Source of the DNA: Collybiopsis luxurians FD-317 M1
Lineage: Eukaryota > Basidiomycota > Agaricomycetes > Agaricales > Omphalotaceae
Direction of reading: 5' to 3'
Assembly (NCBI GenBank): GCA_000827265.1
Contig: KN834772.1
Span: 165,438-229,437 of the forward strand
DNA length: 64,000 bases
Shown here: in pieces, positions 10,850-20,539 of the stretch
How the letters are laid out: each line of letters starts with the position of its first letter
How positions within the stretch are numbered: the stretch's first letter is position 1
The notes under the pieces: generated by a model
What the model saw: only the letters and a program-made list of their open reading frames with translations
Database searches by the model: none
Told to the model about the DNA's origin: nothing
Program-made: the position numbers and the translations under genes

Positions 10850-11681
10850 GGCCGAGTCTAGGTATATATGAGTTGGAAATGGTAAAGTAAGGTCAAATAT
10901 ATGATTTAAGCACCTCAGATGTCTGAATATATTCCAGTTCGTCCACTTTTATCAGAATCAATAGCTAGCAATCCAATTTCCGAGCGTGAAAGATCCAGCC
11001 AGAGAGACAAGGATATCGGGGGGTGAGGGTACAAGGAGGAGTAGGGAGAGAGACGGAACCCGGCGGGGCTTACACATTTTGTCTTTCCTAATTGAGTGTG
11101 GGAAAATCATTTGCCTATATCGTTTTGATGTTCAACAACTCCCACTCTGTCATCAACACAACATTCCAATCCCAGTGCCGTTTTTTTTAGAATTATGGAA
11201 TGAATTACAACGGTGGCAGGTGATAGAGAAGTATTCCACTTAAAGTTTAAGAGAGAAGCTTTTTTTCTCATCTTGCTCTCGGAAGGTCAATTAGCTTGCT
11301 TCAAAAGGTTGGTAAATTGGTGGTGGTTTGAACTTAGATGGTAAGGTCTCTATGCGCTATGACCGAATTGGTAACAAAATGTCAACGAATGGCTGTTTAA
11401 ATTGTGATTTCGACGACTGCTATCAGATTTATTGTTGATTAGTACGTCACATTCACTAGATCAGTTGACCCTTTTCCTGAATCTTTATACACGACCCGGA
11501 GGAGTTAAACTTGTAGATTAGCTACTCAACGCTTTGGCCGGCTATGTTATCTAGTTCACGTGCCCCGAGTAGGCTCAAACTCGACCATCATCATTGGACA
11601 CCTCTTCTGGTTACTGTTCAACTTCCACTAAATCTCTGTGACTTGAAACCTAACCTATCCATCTAACTCACTAAAGCTATC
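10850..11681. promoter_or_regulatory. Shared upstream region of two divergent genes
   Basis: An 832-bp gap between the divergent starts at 10849 (minus) and 11682 (plus). No gene or clear TATA box. A TTCACGTGCC E-box-like site lies at about 11556. Confidence 0.5.
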
Positions 11682-12455
11682 ATGAGTGCCCCTCGAGTTT
11701 TCTCTAACGATCACGATTTTCTGGTGGTCATTCTTTCCAATAAATCTTTAGATGAACTTTCCGCGACTCAGGGATCCGGTATGTATCGGTGGATAATAAA
11801 CTCGTTTCAGCAGTAACTCCATGTAGGAACGAAACCTTCTCCACTCTACACAGCCGAATCTCCTTCCGGGTCGGACTCTGACAGTACTTTCTCAGTCTAC
11901 TTTCCACTAAACCTCGACTCCGAACTAGTACCTTCGCAGGAACGGAATATCCGTACGGCTCTATCCATACTTGGAATTCAGTCGGATCCAACCCCTGCCA
12001 TGCTGCAAGGGACGAATATCCGTCTTTATCGAGCTATGGGACCTGCGGTGTTGATGAAGCCAGAAGATTCCTATTCCGCTCTACAAACCAATCCACCGTA
12101 TCTAATCTCAGTGTCCCTGTCACCAAGACCCACTGATGGCGGCGAAATCGAGGCAGACTTCAACGCATGGTACGAACAAGAGCACATTGATCTTTTAAGT
12201 AAGGTTCCCGGGTGGATGGCTTGTCGGAGATATATGTTGCTTGACCATCTCAGTACACCTGCTTCTTTCGGCTCATCCGAGTCAGAAAAGCTTAACAACC
12301 CACCAACCCATCTCGCTCTACATGCGTTGAAGGATCTTGATGGAGCATTCAGCTCACCCGAACACAAGGCTGCAACGAATACGCCGTGGAGAACTAGAGT
12401 GATGAGTGAGATTGTCGCAAAGGAGCGGTACCCGTTTAGGTTGGTATCTGATTGA
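11682..12455 (+). CDS. Dimeric alpha/beta-barrel (EthD-like) protein, 241 aa
   Basis: Two exons, 11682-11778 and 11827-12455, join in phase over a 48-nt intron (GTATGT..TGTAG), giving 241 residues. The C-terminal half carries PYLISVSLSP followed by FNAWYEQEHIDLLSKVPGW, the strand-then-WY.EH pattern seen in small ferredoxin-like dimeric barrel proteins of fungi. The ..ALHALKDLDGAFSSPEH segment fits the second repeat. Function unknown; relatives include EthD-type enzymes and many uncharacterised proteins. The first exon (MSAPRVFSNDHDFLVVILS) is supported by the clean splice and continuous frame. Confidence 0.75.
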
Positions 12456-13417
12456 ATTTCAAGCGGGAAGCTTTAGAGGAGGTACGTGGGCATCATTATG
12501 CTCTATAAAGTCGCGTCTCAATGAGTAGGCATGGCCATGGAGTGCGAGTATGTATCGGTTTTGGATAGGCCATGACAATCGGAACAGAGTGGAGTATACG
12601 CAGTCCTATTTGGTCCGATATGAATTTCGAGCGCGAAAATCGAAAACATGCTCAGTTTTCCCAAGCCTCAAAGGACTATCTTAGTATTTATGCTGCCAAG
12701 GAAGATTCTTTTCCCAGTCAGTAAGTCACTCGGAAAGACACGTAAGACCGTCGGCTGCAGTCGCTCTTCCGATTCGTGAGTGGCTTATAATCGAATGAGG
12801 ATGTACTTTTGGGGAACGAGGACGACTTTGGAGTAGATAACTGAAGAAATTTTAACCTTGTTCTGTATGCATATGGTGAAATTGAATACTTTCCGAGTTC
12901 CTTTGTTTTACATATCTGGATTTCAACTTGGGGAACGTGTTTCGCTGGACTGTATGCAGTATATACATACATTATACATCTGCAGCGAATTAAAAGATTT
13001 AGGTACTTGAATGTACACGTTCTAGCTTGGTCGTGTATTTTCTCGAATCTTCTTTCAAAGTATCGGGTAGTGCATATACCCGTCTCTAATACTGATGTAC
13101 ATAGGAGGAAGTCGTCCCGTGATCTTCGTCTGATTCATTTCCTGTGGCATCCGACTTCCACATGTTCTTTCTCTTATTCCACAACGTTCAAATTATCTTT
13201 GCTCTGACTTGATTTCATTACTGTCATTCACTGGTTTGCAAAGCATCACTGGAGCATCTGTTGAAGAGATTCGAAGGTTCAATCTGAGCTGCGCCAAGCA
13301 GCCATAGTGCTTCTGATATTGTGGTGGGCTTTCTGTACGCTCTCCTTTCTTTGTTCATCTTGATATTCGACTTGACCTCGCTGTAGAAGCAGCCAGACGC
13401 CTTAACAGCTCTCTCCT
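12456..13417. other. Intergenic
   Basis: No gene found. Short open stretches on both strands lack protein-like composition. The last 200 bases are pyrimidine-rich and probably hold the promoter and leader of the next gene. Confidence 0.55.
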
Positions 13418-15385
13418 ATGCTTACGACGTCCACCACAAACAGTACCGAAGAAGGCGGGTCTTTGACCAACGAGTGGCGAATATCTTTTGAGACCGTCTC
13501 TTGGGCATACAGCTCTCCAAACTCCTCTAAAGCCAGGTCTAAAGCGCTCTGTAGACCGTTACTTCACAGCTCTGCTGTTCGCGGCCATGCCGATGGCAAT
13601 TCAAGCTCAGACTCGGAGCTGGAACTGAGATCGGACCTTGTAGGTGTCGAAGCAGCAGGCAATGTACTCGGTCTGTACGAAGAGTGTTCCGGGTTTCACC
13701 ACAAGTTTGTTGGGCTAGATTTGACGGAGAAGGATGTTCCGGATATCTCTCGCCACATTGGCGACCGAGATGTGGCTGTTTCTAGAGAGATGTGGGATGA
13801 GATGATGCAGAATTTGACTGGTGATTTCACCGAGGACTTGTTGGAGGATAGCAGCAGCGGAAGTGACTCGAGTTCGTTGGCGAGCTCATTGGTGCTGGAC
13901 TGGGAAGTTCCGGCTCATGTATCAATGCCTTCGACTCCCAAACCCCAGTCTACGTCATCTTTCGTTATCTCTAGAAGCTGCAATATTAGCCCGTGGCCTT
14001 CGCCGCCGTCGAAATTAAACGCTTCAGCTTCTGCATTTACCCCGTCCAGAACGTCTGTTTCGTCGCTAGGCTTGAACTCATCATCATCTGCCACGAAGCA
14101 AAGCTCCCCTTCACCGCCGCTGTCCGAGTTAACCTTCCCTTCTCTCAATCCTTTGCCATCTAAACCACCCTCTTATCTCAAATTGAAGATCGAGAAAGAT
14201 GATCAGGGTTTCTTTACCAATATCGAGGAAGAAGCGGAAGAAATGACACCCAAATCCCGTCTGCATCCCTCTAGTACCCTCTTACCAGCTTTCTTGCAAC
14301 CAGACGATCAGACGCGTAGAAAGGGTTCTTCGTCGAAGACCCGTTCACTTGTAGATCGATTGCGTTCAAGGAAGTCTTCCAGCCGCAGCCGCGACGGATC
14401 CGGGTATAGCCCCAGTCCTAGTCCAGTGGATCCAACTTTCCTCGAACCTCGAGCCAAAGCCTCTGACGACGAAAGTGATAGCTCTCTCTCGCGTTCAGTC
14501 TCTCAAATCTCTATTCCTCGCTCCCTCACAGACCAAGACGGTTGGATTGGCATTGATAACCCTAGCCCGCCGTCATCCTCGACGTCGCAGGAAAGACGCG
14601 ATATCGTCTTGTCTCTATCTTCGCCGATGCCACGTCGAACAGAGCCCGGGCTGGTGGCGGTAGAGCCTGAAGAGGGGAATCTTTCATCGCCGTCTTCTCA
14701 GGAAGCATCTTTATCTGCATCATCATCTTCGAGCTCTTTCCCATCCACCCCTTCCACTCCTCCAACCCCTTCCGCTTCCATGGTTACTACTAATGACGGA
14801 TGGATTGAGGTATCTGAGGCCAAATCCATCAAGAAGTCTTCTTCTGCTGACCCATCCAAGAAACCTCCAGCTGTGAAGGCAGATCCCGATATTCTCATGT
14901 TCCCGACGTTGAATGCGCCTCCACCATCCCCTTCTAATCACCGAACCTCCCGCACCCGGTCTCGTACTAGAAGCACGGCCAACTCGTCTCGGACAGCATC
15001 CAAGACAGCTAACGCCCGTGGATCCGTTCCAACGACTACTGCAACAAGTTACTTGGGCGCCTATCCTTCAGCTGTCTCCATGCCTGTGTCGTACGGGGTT
15101 GGTATGCCATATCTGCCTCCAATAATGCCTGGGCCTTTCGCGGTCGTTGGGGTAGGAATGTCGCCTCAGTACGGACAATATCCTCCTTCGCTTTACCACC
15201 AGCCTCGACAGCCGCAGCATACGCATACTCTTTCACATCCTCATCTGCAGTATCAACACTATCTGAATCAGCATCAGCGTGCGCATAGCGTGAGCGTCCC
15301 GGCGTCACTAGCTGCATCTGCTCCAATTCCCAACGGTTACGTCCCTGCTCCTCCTAGTCAAATCTTGCTACAAGGATGGCGATAA
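13418..15385 (+). CDS. Large Ser/Pro-rich low-complexity protein, 655 aa
   Basis: An unbroken 655-codon frame from ATG 13418. The N-terminal 150 residues look partly ordered (LTNEWRISFETVSWAYSS, GLYEECSGFHHKFVGLDL, REMWDEMMQNLTGDF). The rest is Ser/Pro-rich and disordered, with RS-type patches (RLRSRKSSSRSRDGS, SRTRSRTRST), two DGWI motifs and a His/Gln/Pro-rich end. I do not recognise the family; it resembles fungal regulatory or RNA-associated scaffolds. An upstream intron cannot be excluded. The 3' flank of this gene was copied along with the lectin-like genes (see 17796-17910). Confidence 0.75.
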   Translation: MLTTSTTNSTEEGGSLTNEWRISFETVSWAYSSPNSSKARSKALCRPLLHSSAVRGHADGNSSSDSELELRSDLVGVEAAGNVLGLYEECSGFHHKFVGLDLTEKDVPDISRHIGDRDVAVSREMWDEMMQNLTGDFTEDLLEDSSSGSDSSSLASSLVLDWEVPAHVSMPSTPKPQSTSSFVISRSCNISPWPSPPSKLNASASAFTPSRTSVSSLGLNSSSSATKQSSPSPPLSELTFPSLNPLPSKPPSYLKLKIEKDDQGFFTNIEEEAEEMTPKSRLHPSSTLLPAFLQPDDQTRRKGSSSKTRSLVDRLRSRKSSSRSRDGSGYSPSPSPVDPTFLEPRAKASDDESDSSLSRSVSQISIPRSLTDQDGWIGIDNPSPPSSSTSQERRDIVLSLSSPMPRRTEPGLVAVEPEEGNLSSPSSQEASLSASSSSSSFPSTPSTPPTPSASMVTTNDGWIEVSEAKSIKKSSSADPSKKPPAVKADPDILMFPTLNAPPPSPSNHRTSRTRSRTRSTANSSRTASKTANARGSVPTTTATSYLGAYPSAVSMPVSYGVGMPYLPPIMPGPFAVVGVGMSPQYGQYPPSLYHQPRQPQHTHTLSHPHLQYQHYLNQHQRAHSVSVPASLAASAPIPNGYVPAPPSQILLQGWR

Positions 15386-16217
15386 GCCGAACGGGCGGGC
15401 CTACGCGGCGCATGAGTTTTGGCCGATTTTCGAATTTTTTCTGTACATACTTGCATTTATACTCATACTGTTCACGAACGACACGTACGCAACATACGCA
15501 TAAGACGCAGCTCTCTCAAATTTCTATTTCTTTTTGGTTTCAATTGCATTCCCGGATCCTGGGTCTCTTTCCTTTCTAAGTATACTTTATCGCATCGGTC
15601 CGAAAAGCACAAAACACTTTTTTTCGTTGGTACTCGACCTTTTCTCCAGAACTCGTTTTGCAAAAAGGGTATTAAAAAGTTTGTTGCATTTCTTCGATCT
15701 TCGTTCTTCGTCTGTGTCTGGTTTTGATGTCTACATATTTTATTTTACTGTAAGTATATATACATGTTCTATGTCCTTTTTTTCTGGTCGTACCTACGCA
15801 TATGCTTATCGTCTCTGTCCCCTTTCTTATATTAATTTGTAAAGTTGTTGTGCAAACTCTTTGAACTTGGGTGAAGATTGATATTGAGATCAGAGGAAAA
15901 TTGATCTAATAGGTTACGAATGGTATAATTTGATTCCAGCTAGACTTTAGCTGGCTGAAAAATAACCTGAACTCTCTTGAATTATTCTCGCCATCCGCTT
16001 CAAGCTATACCACGCGACATCACAGGGATCATAGATTGATGCATCGATGTATGAATGAATACAACGAGGTTCTTGAATTTGACTGATGAGCTACTTGACA
16101 AGCAGGGGCAATAGCGTGTAAGTGTGGAAATGCGACTGCCTAAAAAGGATACATGACTGCAGCTTTGACTGGTACCTATATACGGCGTGTTCACAGACGG
16201 CCGAGTATCCGAGTTTA
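15386..16217. other. 3' flank of the Ser/Pro-rich gene and downstream flank of lectin-like copy 1
   Basis: No gene. T-rich sequence at 15400-15840 is probably the 3' UTR and terminator region. The part at 15605-15760 recurs in degraded form at 17796-17910. Bases 16115-16215 recur downstream of lectin-like copies 2 and 3. Confidence 0.6.
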
Positions 16218-16868
16218 TCAAGTCAAACTAGCCAAACTCCATCCATTTCCAGTATTCACCGCTTCACTTATGGTATTAGGTGCACCTACACTGGCAAATC
16301 CAACTCGCAAAGTCGGAGGCGTGGTGGCCGAGCTCGCCATGGCATACAACATCTGATTACCAGCAAGGCCGACAAATCCTTCAGATGTGAGACAGTCGGT
16401 ACAGGTAGGGCCTCCAGTCCACTCTGGATTCGGGTTCTTGATGTAGTATTCCGATAGGACGTTCTGTGGGGAGAAAAAGAATACGTGAAGCTGGATTTCA
16501 AACGCGTCAGTAGTCCCTTTATCATTGGTTCTCATACGAGCACTATGAACCTCTTGGTATCCTGTGCCCTCAAATAAAACAACGGATGCGGCGATTGGGC
16601 TATTCGACCTGACCTCGGATGAGGGAACTATAACTTTGGACCCTACATATTGTCCTACTGTGAATGCGTTCGTGATATCGACCTCGAGGATTGAGCCATT
16701 AGATGAATCCTGGTAATAGACTCGGGAATCGCCACTGGGGACTTCAACCCCAGCCATAGTATTGCCAGATATCGCGATATAGGCTGCTGAGTTGGTCGCA
16801 AGGCTTGCTGCACGCGCGATCAAAGGAAATGCAGACAAAAGCAGTATAGAAGCCTGAGTACGCGGCAC
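16218..16868 (-). CDS. Secreted fucose-lectin-like protein, copy 1
   Basis: Exons 16551-16868 and 16218-16490 join in phase across a 60-nt intron whose position is the same in all three copies, giving 197 residues. A signal peptide is evident (ILLLSAFPLIARAAS). The mature part holds SRVYYQDSSNGSILEV, SPIAASV, LHVFFFSPQNVLSEYY and LRVGFASVGAPNTISEAV. These repeating YYQD / SPIAA / VFF blocks resemble blades of the fungal fucose-specific lectin propeller (AAL type). A paired Cys motif CTDCL lies in the middle. The intron length is a multiple of three and open, so retention would insert 20 residues. A CATATAAG TATA-like box lies about 145 bp upstream. The family assignment is by pattern and tentative. 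Confidence 0.68.
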   Translation of the reverse strand: MPRTQASILLLSAFPLIARAASLATNSAAYIAISGNTMAGVEVPSGDSRVYYQDSSNGSILEVDITNAFTVGQYVGSKVIVPSSEVRSNSPIAASVVLFEGTGYQEVHSARMRTNDKGTTDAFEIQLHVFFFSPQNVLSEYYIKNPNPEWTGGPTCTDCLTSEGFVGLAGNQMLYAMASSATTPPTLRVGFASVGAPNTISEAVNTGNGWSLASLT

Positions 16869-17795
16869 AATTTAAAATTAGCTTAGTGGCAAAGATTCTG
16901 TATTGAAAAGCAAACCGGTTGAAGGAATCTTGAGAACAGCATTATCTTGAGGAAATTGGATCAAGTGGTGATTACCTTTGAACGAGGTTGAATTCAACTT
17001 GAAAGAGGTTCAGCTTATATGGAAAAAGTTGCGTTCGCATCCGTTCGCCGCTGCGGACGGGTTTGTGCCTAGCGCATATGGTCAGCTAATGCGATTGAAC
17101 TAGATCACAGGCCCAAGTATTACGCTTTCGAATCTTTATTGTCAATCACACTTCTGCTGCCAATTCCGAGGCACGGTGGTGATGCCCAAGCTTGAGCCGA
17201 TGACAGGATTGTCAAGAAGCATATTTCTCGGACCGTAAAGTGTATAACTCACGCTAATTGGGTGCCCCGGTGTACCGACTGAGGATTGTATTGGAAGTTT
17301 CGATAAATTTACGTCTGGTAAATTGATACAAGAAGTTACAGTCTGAGAAAGTCCATAGGTTTTAAACTCAAAATGTCACAACAGCCGATCTATTGTCCGC
17401 AGAGAAAATAAGAGAGATAAGTAGAGCTGCTTGTTACAGAGTCTAGAGAGGCGAAAATCGCCTCGCGGCAGTGCACGTTGAGCTGGAATCGGTAGCTATG
17501 GAGGACTTCGAAGATGTACATACTAGTGGTGCTACAAGGTTGCTGTTCAGACAACCGTCAGGTTTGGTCTAGAGAGTACGCACTCTCGCTGCTACGGCCT
17601 TTCTCTCACCTCGATATGCATCAGTGGCTCTACGACAATCTACGTTTGAAATATATGATCTTAAGCATGGAGCTCTAATGGCCTTACTTTGTGGGACGGA
17701 TGCAAATTCGGCGGAAAGTACTGAACCTGCGAGCCATGTTCCAAAGACTCTATAAATGGAAGAAATTGAGGCGATTCAATTCGCATTCTGGTAAA
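16869..17795. other. Intergenic, upstream region of lectin-like copy 1
   Basis: Bases 16870-17215 are clearly homologous to 18666-18985 (for example GTTGCGTTCxxATCCGTTCGCCGC and TTGTCAATCACACTTC), i.e. the promoter region was duplicated with the gene. Beyond about 17215 I see nothing recognisable. Confidence 0.65.
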
Positions 17796-17910
17796 TTGGT
17801 AAGAGCACAAAACACTTCTTCGTTCTCGACTTCTCTTCAGAACTTGTTTTGTGATGAGAAAAGTTGTTACATTTCTTGATTCTTCTGAATTCTACATATT
17901 TTATTTGAAT
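17796..17910. repeat. Relic of the Ser/Pro-rich gene's 3' UTR
   Basis: This stretch matches 15605-15760 with gaps: AAGCACAAAACACTT, TCTxCAGAACTxGTTTTG, TTGTTxCATTTCTT and CTACATATTTTATTTxxxTGTAAGT occur in the same order. The only nearby source is the 3' flank of the gene ending at 15385, so it marks the edge of a tandem duplication. Confidence 0.8.
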
Positions 17911-18020
17911 GTAAGTGAGTAGATGTGACTGCCTCAGAAGAATACATAACTACAGTTTTGACCGGTACTTATATACAGCATGCTCGCAGACGGCCGAGTA
18001 TTCCAGTTTCGTCATCCCTA

Positions 18021-18665
18021 TCAACTCAGACTAGCCAAACTCCATCCATTTCCAGTATTCACCGCTTCACTTATGGTATTAGGGGCACCTGCACTAGCAA
18101 ATCCAACTCGCAACGTGGGAGGCGTAGTGGCCGAGCTCGCCATGGCATACAACATCTGATTACCAGCAAGTCCAACGAATCCTTTAGTAGTGAGACAGTC
18201 TGTACAGGTAGGGCCTCCATTCCAGACTTCCGTCTTGGTGAAGTAGTAGTACTCGGAAAGGATGTTCTCTGGGGAGAAGAAAAACACATGAATCTGAATG
18301 TCGAAAGGTCAGAGACTTCTTGATTAAAGATTCTCACAACGAACCTCCTCCCAAAGTCCGGTCTCATCATTTACGAGGGCGGCTGCTGCTATTGGGCTAT
18401 TTGATCTAGCCTCGGATGACGGAACTAGAACTTCTGACGCGAAATATTGTCCTACAGTGAATGCGTTCGTGATACCGAGCTGGAGGATTGAGCCATTCGA
18501 TGAATCTTGGTAATAGACTCGGGTATCGCCACTGGGAATTTCAACTCCAGCCATAGTATTGCCAGATATTGCAATGAAGGCTGCCGAATCGCTCGCAAGG
18601 CTTGCTGCGCGCGCAACCGAAGGAAATGCAGACAAGAACAATATGGACGCCTGAGTATGCAGCAA
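18021..18665 (-). CDS. Secreted fucose-lectin-like protein, copy 2
   Basis: Exons 18345-18665 and 18021-18293 splice in phase over a 51-nt intron (GTTCGT..TTCAG), again 197 residues. Closest to copy 1: signal peptide ILFLSAFPSVARAAS, then SRVYYQD-type block TRVYYQDSSNGSILQL, SPIAAAA, IHVFFFSPENILSEYY, CTDCLTTKGF and LRVGFASAGAPNTISEAV. It has one extra residue before the intron and YYFT instead of YYIK after it. Here the intron contains a stop codon, so it must be spliced. TATA-like CATAAAAG lies about 125 bp upstream. Confidence 0.68.
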
Positions 18666-19408
18666 AGTCAGCTCAGTAGCAGGGACGCTATCCTGAAAAA
18701 CAAACCGCTTGAAGGAAGTTTGAGAAGAACATCATCTAGGGGATCCTGGATCAAGTGATGACAATCTTTGAAGGAGGAAGGTTCAGCTTTTATGGCAAAC
18801 GTTGCGTTCATATCCGTTCGCCGCCGTGGACGGGGTTGGTACCTAAGCAGATGGTCAGTCAACGCGATTGAACTAGAGTGCGGGGCCAAGTGTTACACTT
18901 TCAAATCTTTGCTGTCAATCACACTTCCGAGTCTGCCAGTTTTAAGATGTTCAGTGGTGATGCCTTGAAGACGATGGCAGGATGTTTCCGGGCATTAATG
19001 ATGAATCATGCCCATTAAGTGCAGTATATTGGTTGATTGTTGTAGAAGCTTCGATATATTTACACAGAAGTCGGAGACCGAACAAGATCAAGGAGCTACG
19101 TCTGATGTCACCACGAATTGATATAAGAAATTACAGATGTGCATGTTTGGACTGGAACGAATTTCGGATTCCTCGCTAACAATTGCACTCATAATTTTAA
19201 CATTTAGTTCCAGTTCAGCAGTTAGCTGTCCACTAAAATAAATAATGACGTTTTCGAAGTCAGCTGATGACTCTAGGAGTAGCCAGCAGCAACGGGAGAC
19301 TGGCCAAGTTGAAATTACCTAAAAAGGATGCATAACTGCAGCTTTGACCGATACTTATCCGGCATATTCCTTCCCACGTTGGTTTCCAAGAAGCTTCCAA
19401 GTTTTTTA
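18666..19408. other. Intergenic, duplicated upstream region of copy 2
   Basis: 18666-18985 is homologous to the upstream region of copy 1. 18990-19300 shows no gene. 19310-19408 is homologous to the downstream flanks of copies 1 and 2 (CCTAAAAAGGATxCATxACTGCAGCTTTGAC). Confidence 0.6.
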
Positions 19409-20061
19409 TCAAATCAAGCTAGCTACGCTCCACCCATCGCCATTATTCACTGCCTCGCTGATGGTATTGGGAGCTCCGGTACTGGCGAACCCAACTCGCA
19501 AAGTCGGAGGGGAAGTGGCGGAGCTCCCCATAGCGTACAACATCTGATTGCCAGCAAGTCCAACAAATCCTTCATTTGTGAGGCAATCATTGCAGTTTGG
19601 ACCTCCATGCCAGACTGCATTCGGTGCTGTCTTGATGTAATACTCAGATAGGACATTTTCTGGGGAGAAGAAGAATACATGGAGCTGGGTGGGATTGAAT
19701 GGCTTCATCATAATAATTATATACGCGAACAGCTTATACACACCTCTTGCCATGGATCGGACACAGATGTCACAAGGGCGGCGGCGATTGGGCTATTAGA
19801 TCTAACCTCGGATGGCGGAACTAGAACTCCGGACTGTTCTAATTGTCCTACGTTGAATGCGTTTGAGACAACGAGCTCGATAATTGAGTTATTGGTCGAG
19901 TCTTGGTAATAGATTCGAGAGTCGCCGCTAGGGATTTCGGCTGCAGCCATAGTATTTCCAGATATCGGGATGAAGGCTGCTGAGTTGGTTGTAAGGCTTT
20001 CTGAGTGGGTGATCAAAGCAAAAACAGACAAAAACAATGTAGAAACCTGAGAACGGTACAT
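19409..20061 (-). CDS. Secreted fucose-lectin-like protein, copy 3
   Basis: Exons 19744-20061 and 19409-19684 join over a 59-nt intron (GTGTGT..CCCAG) to give 197 residues, the most diverged of the three. Signal peptide STLFLSVFALITHSES, then SRIYYQDSTNNSIIEL, SPIAAAL, LHVFFFSPENVLSEYY, CNDCLTNEGF and LRVGFASTGAPNTISEAV. All three copies keep length, intron position and the Cys pair, which argues that each is under selection. TATAAAGG lies about 125 bp upstream. Confidence 0.68.
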
Positions 20062-20539
20062 AGCACCAGTCAGTTTGATGCCAGATATTCTACGCTACAA
20101 GACAGACCGAAAGCAGCTTTGAGATGAACATTTTCTCGGAGATTCTGGATCGAACAGAAATGGGTTTTAAAAAGAAGCTAAGCCTTTATACAGTAATTCG
20201 AGTGACATTCGCTTCCGCTATGTACGGGGTGTGTACCTGGCGCAGGCGGTCAATTGTCACGAATCGACTCAACGAGATCCGAGTCTCTTCTGTCCATCCA
20301 AGTCCATCAGAGTTTCTGCCAGTCCGACGCTCACATCGAGCAGTCCAAGGCACAATAAGACCTTCCAGTTTTCCCGCGATTTTGCGGCGGACTCGGATCT
20401 GGGCTTGTTGTAAGAAGGGGGACTAGGACTACAGTGAGTTAGTAGGGCACCCAAATCCTAGCCTTGAAGATTCACAGATAAAGTAGAGTCAATAAATATT
20501 TCTTTTTTCAGCATCATGCATGAGCGAACACACTACAAT
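20062..20539. other. Intergenic
   Basis: Upstream region of lectin-like copy 3 and 3' flank of the glucosidase II gene. No gene seen. Confidence 0.6.
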
